A stretch of DNA of 64,000 bases from an uncultured Bacteroidota bacterium (GTDB lineage: Bacteria > Bacteroidota > Bacteroidia > Flavobacteriales > Flavobacteriaceae). The stretch lies in the NCBI GenBank assembly GCA_902604715.1, contig CACLAD010000004.1, forward strand, positions 1 to 64,000. The letters run 5' to 3'. The notes beneath the pieces are model-generated. The model was not told where the DNA came from. It ran no database searches and saw only the letters and a list, made by a program, of their open reading frames with translations. Every line of letters starts with the position of its first letter. Position 1 is the first letter of the stretch. Made by a program: the position numbers and the translations under genes. This document shows positions 30,101 through 38,873 of the stretch, in pieces.

Positions 30101-31261
30101 CATAACTAATGTGTAAGTATCTCCATAAGACATTTCTAATGTTTGAGCAGTAGTACTACTAGCATCTCCAGACATTACAGCAGTTCCTGAAGCATCTTGA
30201 ATCTCCCATGAAACCTCGGATGGATAAGAACCACCAGATTCCATGAATACATCAAATGAACAATCAACAGATGGTGGATTAATAGATTCAGTTGCAAATA
30301 AAATTTGCTGAATATCAATAATCCCAGCTGATGCAACAGGTCCATCCCCTGGATTTTCAACTAGTTGAAGCCACCAATTTGCTTGAGTGCCATTCCAATT
30401 TGTTAAAGTAGTAAGGTCTAACTCATAAGTTTGAACAACACCATCATTTACTACCATATCAGTGGTAGAGTACTCGTTTCCACCACTCGGTGAAACAAGA
30501 GTTAGCTTATTTTTTGGTGAATTATTTACTAATGTTATTTGGGCATATTTATAAGTATCTGCATCAACGCTGTAAAGGCCTGTTTGCTCCAACTTTGGAT
30601 ATGGGCTCTGAGCAGCAATATCTAAATTTAATTCACCAGCTACTGGCTGTGTAAGAGTAATACCATTGACTCCAGAAAAACCTTCACTATCAGAAGTATC
30701 ATCAAATGTATAATCAACTCTTGGAGTAGAAGGAATTGATTCAACAATTTCAATATGATCAATCAAAATATCTCCCGCAAAAGTCTGATTGTTGACTCCA
30801 TTACCTTTTTTAAACCTAAAGATTATTTCACTAATAGTTCCAGTCCAATTTGAGTTTGCGCCCACATTTATATAATGAGTTACAAAATCTGCGTCATTAG
30901 CAGTAAGCGTTTCAAAATTTACATAACATCCACAAGCACCACCTGGTGGACCAATGATTGCCTGCATTTTGTTGTTAGCAGTTTCATTTTTCATCGTGAT
31001 CGCAATAAAACTACCTAAAGACGTGTCAATTGCTGCGTCTAAATTTCTAAAATTTGAGTTTGCAGACTCTGCATCTCCATCTCCATCAGCATCGGTCAAG
31101 GTAAAAGTAACATAAGAGTCACCAGCAGATAATGAAGCATAATTTTGTGCTACAAAGCCATGATCAGTTCCGTTAAAATCCCAAGGTGGGCCATCTTGGG
31201 CAAACAAGCTTAAATTGAAAAATATCAAAAAAGCTGCAATGATTGAGTAAAGTTTATTCAT
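27104..31261 (-). CDS. Large secreted surface glycan-binding-type multidomain protein with T9SS sorting domain
   Basis: Signal peptide; N-terminal beta-sandwich domains; three beta-sandwich repeats (two near-identical in layout ending in LLHCFG.CSG, one SBD-like); lamin-tail-like segment; cleaved-adhesin-like domain; YPNPVDGNYV...GFYMLKVTVDG. Confidence 0.85.
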   Translation of the reverse strand: MNKLYSIIAAFLIFFNLSLFAQDGPPWDFNGTDHGFVAQNYASLSAGDSYVTFTLTDADGDGDAESANSNFRNLDAAIDTSLGSFIAITMKNETANNKMQAIIGPPGGACGCYVNFETLTANDADFVTHYINVGANSNWTGTISEIIFRFKKGNGVNNQTFAGDILIDHIEIVESIPSTPRVDYTFDDTSDSEGFSGVNGITLTQPVAGELNLDIAAQSPYPKLEQTGLYSVDADTYKYAQITLVNNSPKNKLTLVSPSGGNEYSTTDMVVNDGVVQTYELDLTTLTNWNGTQANWWLQLVENPGDGPVASAGIIDIQQILFATESINPPSVDCSFDVFMESGGSYPSEVSWEIQDASGTAVMSGDASSTTAQTLEMSYGDTYTLVMNDSYGDGWNGASISVNGVSYTVSSGAQATASIVCSSDPSMSVGVTTGTASATFSFTLENFTVGQGDGVDGHIHYSLNGGAEVMVYSSDDLTLSDLPNGDHTIVFSLVDANHQALDPAVEATVAFTTTGGAIACDTTYSYTYGNNESGTLFSASNPGGEVTVTVTGSTENNYDFLIITDGAGNVLYNASGDHTGQAITSTDGTIFVEIDSDSSVSGDTLDFAVTCAAALTNVTFSVNTENIEVGANGIYVGGGVLGGSDAYALSDDDGDGVWVTTIALAPGTTGNYIFFNSPNGSSDWGTKENLNGQDCADPANYDDRILDPVGEEDYTLLHCFGECSGNGTGECPAPSTTYDVTFNVNMSNYPGGLADSDIVYLNGNFVGWCGDCTPMNDDDGDGIWTVTVALEDGDYEYKFTINGWSVQEEFGSIGAVEGCTVTDGTYTNRAFTVAGADMTLDTVFWNLCPGETPGQVYNLTFAVDTANITVGDSGMYLGGGAFGDAQGHAMSDDDGDGIYEVTLEVNTDQVGANYIFLNGPGDGGDWGAKEDLTGQECADVNNYNDRMLPEFDGDTYLLHCFGDCSGDGVGCAASEDGMMVLQGIIDFTVPSAGSDGKAIHVLVTEDIADLSNYGIGVANNGGGTDGEEYVFPEGSATAGQHILVARSLEAMEAYGMTGFDQVLQASSDISQNGDDAIELYFGGGVIEVFGDVDVDGTGEAWEYMDSWAYKVEGAWTYGEVNCTDGSETTCDSGCPYPFVECAAPVTFPLCEDFEDGTEGWTFIDLGGLTSDWQIDTPANGDSAAALGHGYLPSDAAYDDWAISPSYDTSGLSEGTATVSYFEYLNWSADATAHNVWYATDYAGDPTTATWVLLNDVIGTDAEDVFVQRTFSIPSAESVVIGFQLNSTYGADWNIDDICIDGTLSTSDNEILDMMIYPNPVDGNYVTIVTPVQGSKEIQVFTVTGRKVMDTVINGNTLDVSSFNSGFYMLKVTVDGQSKVSKLVVR
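28340..29415 (-). repeat. Three intragenic beta-sandwich domain repeats (~110-115 aa each; approximate bounds)
   Basis: GIYVGGG..LGGSDAYALSDDDGDGVW...DWGTKENLNGQDCADPANYDDRIL and GMYLGGGAFGDAQGHAMSDDDGDGIY...DWGAKEDLTGQECADVNNYNDRML flank DIVYLNGNFVGWCGDC...DDDGDGIW. Confidence 0.75.
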
Positions 31262-31298
31262 AATTAATTTGTTTTTTTTTATTATATAATTTAATAAT

Positions 31299-31835
31299 TT
31301 ATTTTGATATTGATACGTCGTCCAAGAAAAATTCTGTTCCCTCAGTCATATACCAAAATCTTATTGCTTGATTTGAGCTATTAGATTTTAAGTTAAAAGT
31401 ATGTGAATATTTGGTCCAATCTTCAGAGAGGATAAAATCCTTTCCTTGATAACTTCCTTGAACATCAGATTGAATCACTACTTTCATTTTTCCTCCCCCA
31501 TCTTTGTTCTTCGCGTGAAAAGATATTGTAACCGCATCTCCTACTTTTCCTTTAAACTTTTGATTGTATTGTGAACTTAAGTGATAACCCTTTTCACCCA
31601 ACTGATGAGTTTCTACTTTAAGGGCCTTTTGACTGCCTGGGTTTGTATCAAAATCCTCCACAGAAAATGTAGCATTAGCTCCTTTCCGCGTGACGTCATT
31701 CCACCACCAAAACTTACCCTCGGGACTTAGACGTTCCAAATTTGAATTTTTTAATTCTAGGGTTTTTTGTGAATAGGAACTATAGTAAAAAAATAGTGAT
31801 AAAAGTGCTAAAATAAATTTAATAGTAAGTTTCAT
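31299..31835 (-). CDS. Stand-alone carbohydrate-binding module (CBM4/9-like)
   Basis: Signal peptide plus a single ~155-aa beta-sandwich; aligns along its length to the N-terminal module of the GH30 protein. Confidence 0.78.
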   Translation of the reverse strand: MKLTIKFILALLSLFFYYSSYSQKTLELKNSNLERLSPEGKFWWWNDVTRKGANATFSVEDFDTNPGSQKALKVETHQLGEKGYHLSSQYNQKFKGKVGDAVTISFHAKNKDGGGKMKVVIQSDVQGSYQGKDFILSEDWTKYSHTFNLKSNSSNQAIRFWYMTEGTEFFLDDVSISK

Positions 31836-31858
31836 AATTGATTTTTTAGTTTATAATA

Positions 31859-34366
31859 TTATTGTTTTATTAATCTAAAAATTTTTGATTGTCCCATATT
31901 TATATCCTCAAGCTTTAAAAAATATAAGCCTTTTTCAAGACCTGATGTGTCAATAGAAAGCGAATTACTTTCAAAATTATTTATAGCATTTATCTCATAA
32001 TTTTTACCCAATATATCGAATACAGATATTTTTGAATTCGAATAAACATTTTGAATGTTTAGTATATCTTTGACAGGATTTGGAAATACAAATATATTTT
32101 CAAAATTATTTTCTGAAATAGAAAGTGGGTCAAAAACAGTTACCTCAACTTGACTACTCACAGAATTTCCTGAAGTATCAGAGGCTGTAAAAGTGACAAA
32201 GTAAACTCCAACTGTTGATGTGTCAACATTATGAGAAACCTCATAACTTATATCACTATCACAATTGTCATTTACTGTTGGAAGATCAATATCATCTATA
32301 TCAAAAGTTGAATTAATTTCATATTCATAACTACATCCTGACCCACCACAATCTGATAATTCAATTACCGGTGGTGTTGTGTCGTTTGAACATTCATTAG
32401 TGCTAAATTCATATGCCCCGATATCAACTATATCTCCAGAATTTTCGAAATCAACCGCAGGTGAGCCTTCGGTGACAAGTGAAAAATCATCTATATAAAA
32501 GTCAGATCCAACACCTCCTTGAACAGGTGGTCCTTTTACATATAAAAAGAAATTATTAGAGATTTCATGATTAAAATCTGCCGTTAACAAAGTCCATTCT
32601 TGATCTGAAACTTCAATAGCCTCAGTTAAATTATAATACTCATTTTGATCTGTATCCTTTATTGTTAACTGGGTTGTACCTGTCTCACCCTCAGCCAATT
32701 TTACCCAAATATAAAATGTGTATGTTTCCCCTTGATCAAGTAGATTGTTTAATACAATTCTTGGGCTATGCCAATTTGCTGTCCTATCTGTTGTAAATAA
32801 GCTTCTATCACCTGACAATGATTGATCGGATGTCGTTTCAATTGTTGATCCAAATGCAGTCCATCCGCCAGTTGCATTTTCAAAACTTGTTGACGCAATA
32901 GCGCTTGCCGAAACTGGTCTTGGATTGCCATTAATATCGTGAGTAGGACTGTAACTTGGATTTCCAGCGTTAATAGCTGGAGAACCTTCAGTAAGTGAAA
33001 AATTAGTTCCTTCAATAGTTAGTGGACCATCCACAGTTTCAGGTGCTGAAGTGAACATAGGATCGACATTGATAAGATTATTACTTTCGGTAGCCGGCCA
33101 TGCATAGGTCCCATTAACAATTATATTGTCGGTGGCCACCCTAGTTCCATACACATTATTTAACTGCAGAGCTGAAAACTCACTATCTCTAGTTACCATT
33201 ATGTTATTTACAACAGTTGCATTTAATACATGATTTGCTTTTATACCACCTACTTTTTGTCCTCTATGTGCTGGATTACCTTCAGCTTCTGAAATATCTT
33301 GTATGATTTCATGTACGCCATTATAATAAAGGGTATTGTTTTGATAAATAGCTGAAGCTGAGTGTGAATGGTCAAAATTAATTCCGTTTTTACCATTGTT
33401 TAAACACAAATTGTTTTCGAATAAAAAAGTACCCGCATATTCAGGGTCACTTCTCGTAACATATATTCCTTGACCATCCCATATGGATTGAAAATTTGCT
33501 GTTCCATAATTTGGATTATTATTACCTGAATTATCTGGAAGTTGTGTCACATAAAATCGGATTCTATTCCAATTATTATAAACAATATTTCCACGAATTA
33601 TCATTTTAATATCGTTAGTATTATCTCCGGAAACTGCAATGGATTCAGCTAGTACAATGGCGCTTGATGCTGAAGAAGTCCACCAGTTTGAATTATATAC
33701 TGTGTTGTTTTCTATTAATATATAATCACTGTCATTAAATCTAATTGCAGAACCACACGTGTCGTGTACAATATTATTTCTTATTATAATATTGTGGTGA
33801 GCTCCGTAGCCTCCCCATATTCCTTTTCCTCCAAAATAAGAATGGTTGTAATTTGTAGAATCATCTTCATCTTCGGCCATCTCAATTTTATAATTTCTAT
33901 CTGCCTCAGCCATTTCATAATTAATATCTTGTGCAGGGCCCTCAACTTCAAAGCCCTCGATAATTATATAATTCATATTATTAGAAATAACTATACCACC
34001 TCTTCCATCAAATTGAATTTTGGGTGTATGTCCTGGATAATTTCTTAATGTAATATATGCGCCTTCACTTCCTGATTTATTTACAGTAACCACATGTGGA
34101 TTATCCATGTTTGTATTGTTTGAAGGATCCACAGTACCATAATTTTCATTTTGATAAATACCATCCATAACATAAACTGTTCCTCCGGCGCTAACCACAG
34201 AAATTCCTTTATTTATTGTTTTAAAAGGTGCTTCAAGAGTACCTGAATAATTATCTGAACCGTTTGAATCTGAAACATAAAAATCCTGTGCAATTACAAG
34301 CTGAGTGCTTGTAAACATTAATATAAAACACACACACAATACTTTATAAGATTTTGAAATCATCAT
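31859..34366 (-). CDS. Right-handed beta-helix protein with CBM22-like insert and T9SS sorting domain
   Basis: FYVSDSNGSDNYSGTLEAPFKTINKGI, repeated NNIV/ENNTVYN coils, choice-of-anchor-Q-like SPAINAG..DINGNPRP and DIVDIGAYEF; FPNPVKDILNI tail. Confidence 0.85.
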   Translation of the reverse strand: MMISKSYKVLCVCFILMFTSTQLVIAQDFYVSDSNGSDNYSGTLEAPFKTINKGISVVSAGGTVYVMDGIYQNENYGTVDPSNNTNMDNPHVVTVNKSGSEGAYITLRNYPGHTPKIQFDGRGGIVISNNMNYIIIEGFEVEGPAQDINYEMAEADRNYKIEMAEDEDDSTNYNHSYFGGKGIWGGYGAHHNIIIRNNIVHDTCGSAIRFNDSDYILIENNTVYNSNWWTSSASSAIVLAESIAVSGDNTNDIKMIIRGNIVYNNWNRIRFYVTQLPDNSGNNNPNYGTANFQSIWDGQGIYVTRSDPEYAGTFLFENNLCLNNGKNGINFDHSHSASAIYQNNTLYYNGVHEIIQDISEAEGNPAHRGQKVGGIKANHVLNATVVNNIMVTRDSEFSALQLNNVYGTRVATDNIIVNGTYAWPATESNNLINVDPMFTSAPETVDGPLTIEGTNFSLTEGSPAINAGNPSYSPTHDINGNPRPVSASAIASTSFENATGGWTAFGSTIETTSDQSLSGDRSLFTTDRTANWHSPRIVLNNLLDQGETYTFYIWVKLAEGETGTTQLTIKDTDQNEYYNLTEAIEVSDQEWTLLTADFNHEISNNFFLYVKGPPVQGGVGSDFYIDDFSLVTEGSPAVDFENSGDIVDIGAYEFSTNECSNDTTPPVIELSDCGGSGCSYEYEINSTFDIDDIDLPTVNDNCDSDISYEVSHNVDTSTVGVYFVTFTASDTSGNSVSSQVEVTVFDPLSISENNFENIFVFPNPVKDILNIQNVYSNSKISVFDILGKNYEINAINNFESNSLSIDTSGLEKGLYFLKLEDINMGQSKIFRLIKQ

Positions 34367-34368
34367 AG

Positions 34369-35808
34369 TTAATTTGATTGATTTTGAAACGGATCCTTAT
34401 TTACATAATTTCTCATCTCTCCTAATTTAATACTATATTTTTTAACAAGCTCTTTATTCTCAGGGAGTTTTGAAATATCAATGTTTTGCTTTTTATCGTT
34501 TTGCATATCATAAAGCATATTACCTAAATATTTTTCTGCCACTACAAATTCAGTATAAGAATAGTTTTTGTCTATTACTGCTTCGCCTTGCTTATACCTG
34601 GTGTAAATTTCATCTTTCAAAATAGTTTCCGGATTTTTAAGAACAGGTGTTAAACTTTTTCCTTGTATGTAATCTGGAGGCGAGATTCCTACTAGCTCAC
34701 AAAGAGTTGGATATATATCAACCAGCTCTGTGAAAGAATCTGAATTGTCTTTCGCACTATATTTTGGAGAAGATATAATTAATGGAATTTGGACTGCTTC
34801 GTAAAAAGTACTATGCTTACACCAGAAACCATGTTCGCCTAAAAAATATCCGTGATCACTCCACAAAATTATTGTGGTATTTTCTCTTAAACCAGTTTCA
34901 TCTAATCCTTCAATTAATTTTCCGATCATTGCATCCATGTATGAAACACTCGCATAATAACCATGAATCAAATCCTTTGATAATTCATCGTCAAGTAGGC
35001 CTTCTGCGGGAATCTCAAGATAATTTTTTCTAAGTTCTGCTGAATTATGTTGTGCTTCAATTGATATATCTGGTGAGTTTAGAGGTTGATATGTATTATC
35101 AGCTAGCTTAATCTTTTCGTGATCATACATATCCCAATACTTTTTAGGCTGTATGAAAGGGAGATGTGGCGAAACATATCCAATTGCCATAAAAAAAGGT
35201 TTTCCGTTGTTACTAAATTCCTTAAACTTTTCAATCGCCTTGAGTGTAATTTTTCCATCATTATATGCAAAGTCGTCAACGTCAGGATATTCAATAATTG
35301 GATTTTTCTTACCATACTCACCTGTTTCAGCATTATCTCGTAACCTTATAGATTCTGGATCCTGAAAATCAGCTTGAGCGGCACCGTTATCTTTTTCTGT
35401 CCAGTGTTCTGCAAAATCGTCATTGTGATGGTAAATCTTCCCGTATGAAATAGTTTCATATCCATTTTCTTTAAAAATCTGATTAAGCGGAATTGCATCT
35501 GGGGCGTCAACTGAAGCTCGAGTTGAAAAATCATTAAATCTCTTCTCGCTTGGTCTTATGCCAGTCATAATACTTGCTCTACTTGCACCACATACTGCAA
35601 TATTTGTAAAAGCATTATTAAATTGTACACCCTCAGAAGCTAGCTTGTCCATGTAAGGGGTGATCATTTTCTCGATTTCATAATTATAAGAATTCATAGT
35701 TGGCCTTAAATCATCAATTGAAATAAAAAGTATGTTATGTTTTTTTTCAACATGATTGTTGCATGATATTAGAAAAACTCCTAAAATGATTACAAATATT
35801 TTTTTCAT
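34369..35808 (-). CDS. Sulfatase (iduronate-2-sulfatase-like), lipoprotein
   Basis: HNILFISIDDLRPTMNSY, CGASRASIMTG, LWSDHGYFLGEHGFWCKHS; lipobox-type FLISCNN. Confidence 0.93.
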   Translation of the reverse strand: MKKIFVIILGVFLISCNNHVEKKHNILFISIDDLRPTMNSYNYEIEKMITPYMDKLASEGVQFNNAFTNIAVCGASRASIMTGIRPSEKRFNDFSTRASVDAPDAIPLNQIFKENGYETISYGKIYHHNDDFAEHWTEKDNGAAQADFQDPESIRLRDNAETGEYGKKNPIIEYPDVDDFAYNDGKITLKAIEKFKEFSNNGKPFFMAIGYVSPHLPFIQPKKYWDMYDHEKIKLADNTYQPLNSPDISIEAQHNSAELRKNYLEIPAEGLLDDELSKDLIHGYYASVSYMDAMIGKLIEGLDETGLRENTTIILWSDHGYFLGEHGFWCKHSTFYEAVQIPLIISSPKYSAKDNSDSFTELVDIYPTLCELVGISPPDYIQGKSLTPVLKNPETILKDEIYTRYKQGEAVIDKNYSYTEFVVAEKYLGNMLYDMQNDKKQNIDISKLPENKELVKKYSIKLGEMRNYVNKDPFQNQSN

Positions 35809-35815
35809 TATAAAT

Positions 35816-37471
35816 TTAGTTTGATGTTATTTCTGATGCTTTATATCCTAGTCTAATTGCCCTTGCAACAATTTTTTGTTTATCGCCAACCAGTATAGGC
35901 TTGTGATATAAATTCCAGCTGTTTGTTCCTATTTTTTCATCTATTTGATAGCCTATTGATGCTCCTTTTGTAATTGATGTCAGTTCATATAAACCATCAT
36001 GCCTTATTTTAAACTCAACATTTTCTGTCTTTGGCTGAATTAGATTTGGCCAAAATGATTCTACTATTTTATTCTCGGGAATAAATCCCTGATCATTAAT
36101 TTCATTTTGCCAATTTTGTAAAGCATCTCTAAAATTGTTTATCCTATCAGCATATTTTGGATCATCAATAATATTGTTAACCTCATACGGATCAGTTTCA
36201 AGATCATAAAACTCCTCAAAAGGTTTTGTTTTCATAAATATATATTTTGCATTTCCTTCTAAAACATCTAAACTATCCATTTGAATAAGTTTAGAATTCA
36301 TAGTAATTCTTTCTCTGTATTTATTTCGGTAGATAAGAGGTAGTTCAGGCATAAAGTTTTTTATATAAACATACCTGCCATCCAAAACCGATCTTTGCAT
36401 ATCTGTACTTTCGTCAAATCTATCGGCAGTACCAAATGCATATTTCCTTGGACTTTCTTCATATTTACCAGCTATTGCCTTACCATCATAATGTTTTGGA
36501 GGTTCAATATTTAATAGAGATAAAACCGTAGGGCCTAAATCCATTAGAGATACAACTCTATCATCAACTTTTCCAGCATCAATTTTATTTGGATATCTAA
36601 TTATTAAAGGAACATTTAATCCACTATTTCCAACAGCTCTTTTTTGTCTAAGTAGGTTTCCCCCGTGATCGCTCCAAAACATGATAATTGTATTCTCTAA
36701 TAATCCGTCTTCCTCTAGTTGACTAATTATCTCACCTACTTTTTCATCCATAGCCTCAATATTAGAATACTTTCTAGCGATATCATTTCTAACCTGAGGA
36801 ATGTCTGGATAGTATGATGGAATTTCCACATCTTTAGGGTTGACAGTTAGAGGTTTATTGCTCCTTTCCCAAATTCTAGATTCATGGGTTAATAATGTGT
36901 TCCAAACATAAAAGAATGGTTTGTCTTTTGGCGCATCCCGAAAACTTACAGTTGATGATACTTCATCCCACGCAGTAAAAGGAGCATTAAATTGATAATC
37001 ACATTTAAAATTATTTGCGCAATAATATCCATTAGCTCTTAAAATCTCAGTAAATGGTTTAACGTTGGGAGGCGGAACTACCTCATACTCTGGAATATTT
37101 TTCCCAGCCTTATCAATTACGCCGATATCATTTCTGTGAGTTACCTGCTCAGGGGTTTTATAATTATGATAATCTCCCGTTCTCATATTGTGTGCTCCAA
37201 GTCTAGCAGAATACATTCCTGTTATAATTGAAAACCTACTTGGGGCGCAGACTCCAACAGTTGAATACGCATTAGTATATCTAACTCCTTCTGTTGCAAG
37301 CTTATCAAGATTTGGTGTTTTAACAACATCATTACCATATGAGCCTAATATAGGCCCCATATCCTCACAACTTATCCATACTACATTAAGTGGTTTTTGA
37401 GTTGTTTTTATGCCTTCAGACCATGAAAAAAATAGTGGAATAATTAGCAATATAAGTTTTGACTTAAGCAT
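35816..37471 (-). CDS. Sulfatase
   Basis: NVVWISCEDMGPILGSYG, CAPSRFSIITG, MFWSDHGGNLLRQKRAVG; likely start MLKSKL, which removes the overlap with the upstream gene. Confidence 0.92.
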   Translation of the reverse strand: MLKSKLILLIIPLFFSWSEGIKTTQKPLNVVWISCEDMGPILGSYGNDVVKTPNLDKLATEGVRYTNAYSTVGVCAPSRFSIITGMYSARLGAHNMRTGDYHNYKTPEQVTHRNDIGVIDKAGKNIPEYEVVPPPNVKPFTEILRANGYYCANNFKCDYQFNAPFTAWDEVSSTVSFRDAPKDKPFFYVWNTLLTHESRIWERSNKPLTVNPKDVEIPSYYPDIPQVRNDIARKYSNIEAMDEKVGEIISQLEEDGLLENTIIMFWSDHGGNLLRQKRAVGNSGLNVPLIIRYPNKIDAGKVDDRVVSLMDLGPTVLSLLNIEPPKHYDGKAIAGKYEESPRKYAFGTADRFDESTDMQRSVLDGRYVYIKNFMPELPLIYRNKYRERITMNSKLIQMDSLDVLEGNAKYIFMKTKPFEEFYDLETDPYEVNNIIDDPKYADRINNFRDALQNWQNEINDQGFIPENKIVESFWPNLIQPKTENVEFKIRHDGLYELTSITKGASIGYQIDEKIGTNSWNLYHKPILVGDKQKIVARAIRLGYKASEITSN

Positions 37472-37472
37472 A

Positions 37473-38873
37473 TTAATAATGGAGTTTAATATAATCTTCA
37501 TTTTTTAGTTTACCAGTCAAATTTTGAGGAACTGTATTCCATTTTGAGTTTTTATCCAAAGGATGAAGGGTCGGTTTTAATATTGAGATTGGATCTAGCA
37601 AAAGAAAATCTTCTTGAGTTTTCATCCAATCTTCTAAAGCAATTGATAATCTGTTTCTTATTTTTTTGTATTTATTATCCTTAATCAAATTTACTTTTTG
37701 ATATGGGTCTTTTTTTAAGTCGTACAATTCTTCGTAGGGAACATTTGGAAAAGATTCTGCTCCGATTTTGGCAAATTCGTTTATAACTGGATTGTCACCC
37801 AAATTTGAATTGACAACTTCAATGGAATTAAAATTTCTTATGAGCTTAAACCTTGAGCCTCTTACCATTCTAGATGGGAAAATTTTACATTCCCTAATAT
37901 TTTGTCTAGTAGCTACACCAAATATATATTCATTAATTTGTTTGTCATCACCTTTTAATGACTCTACAAAACTTTTCCCGTCAAGCTCTCTTGGAATTTT
38001 AGTTTTTGATACATCTAAAATAGTAGGAAGAACATCTACAAGAGTCAACAATGTTTCGGAGGTTGTGTTAGGCTTAATTATGCCAGGCCATCTAACAATA
38101 AACGGAAGACGAATTCCTTGTTCTTGTAAACTCCACTTACCACTCAAGCCATGGTCTGAAGCATAAATAAACATAGAGCTTTCATTAAGACCATACTTGT
38201 CAACCATTTCTAAAACTTTTCCAAGCTGATCATTGTCATCTTGAATATTTTGATAATACCCTGGCTTGTGATTGCCAACATAATTTGGGTCATATGGCAA
38301 TTTAAAAATATCTGCTTTACTATAATTGTCAGTTTTAGGAAACGGGCCATGAGGATAATCTGAAGCAATAATTAAGCAAAATGGTTTATTGACATTTTTT
38401 AAATAATCGTCAATTTTTTCTAGTGGTAAATATCTGTTATTAACTTTTGGAAAATAGTGTGTCCAGTCAAACACTTTGTTTGGTTTGACATGGCTCTTAC
38501 CCGCTAAAACCACTTCATATCCTGATTCCTTTAATAACGATGTAATACTTTTTATGTTTGGCTTTACACCAATATGATTTGCCATACAACCGTTTTTTAC
38601 CGGATACATTCCAGTAAAAATTTGCGATCTACTAGGAGCACATATGGCCTGACCAGAATAAAAATTTGTAAATTTTATTCCTTGATTTGCTAGAAGATCA
38701 ACATTACTAGTTTCAACTTTTGGGTTGCCATAAACTCCGTAATCTAAAAGATCCTGATCATCTGAAAGATAAAATATTATATTGGTAGGCTTTGATTCTT
38801 GTTGAGCATAAAAACTATTGAGAAACAATAAAAATATTATCGTAACATAATAAGTAAATTGATTTATTTTCAT
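37473..38873 (-). CDS. Sulfatase
   Basis: NIIFYLSDDQDLLDYGVYG, CAPSRSQIFTG, IYASDHGLSGKWSLQEQGIR; signal peptide. Confidence 0.92.
   Translation of the reverse strand: MKINQFTYYVTIIFLLFLNSFYAQQESKPTNIIFYLSDDQDLLDYGVYGNPKVETSNVDLLANQGIKFTNFYSGQAICAPSRSQIFTGMYPVKNGCMANHIGVKPNIKSITSLLKESGYEVVLAGKSHVKPNKVFDWTHYFPKVNNRYLPLEKIDDYLKNVNKPFCLIIASDYPHGPFPKTDNYSKADIFKLPYDPNYVGNHKPGYYQNIQDDNDQLGKVLEMVDKYGLNESSMFIYASDHGLSGKWSLQEQGIRLPFIVRWPGIIKPNTTSETLLTLVDVLPTILDVSKTKIPRELDGKSFVESLKGDDKQINEYIFGVATRQNIRECKIFPSRMVRGSRFKLIRNFNSIEVVNSNLGDNPVINEFAKIGAESFPNVPYEELYDLKKDPYQKVNLIKDNKYKKIRNRLSIALEDWMKTQEDFLLLDPISILKPTLHPLDKNSKWNTVPQNLTGKLKNEDYIKLHY

Noticed and set aside
35816-37501. 29-nt overlap between two sulfatase genes
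   Set aside because: Disappears if translation starts at MLKSKL (37471), which also gives a better signal peptide.
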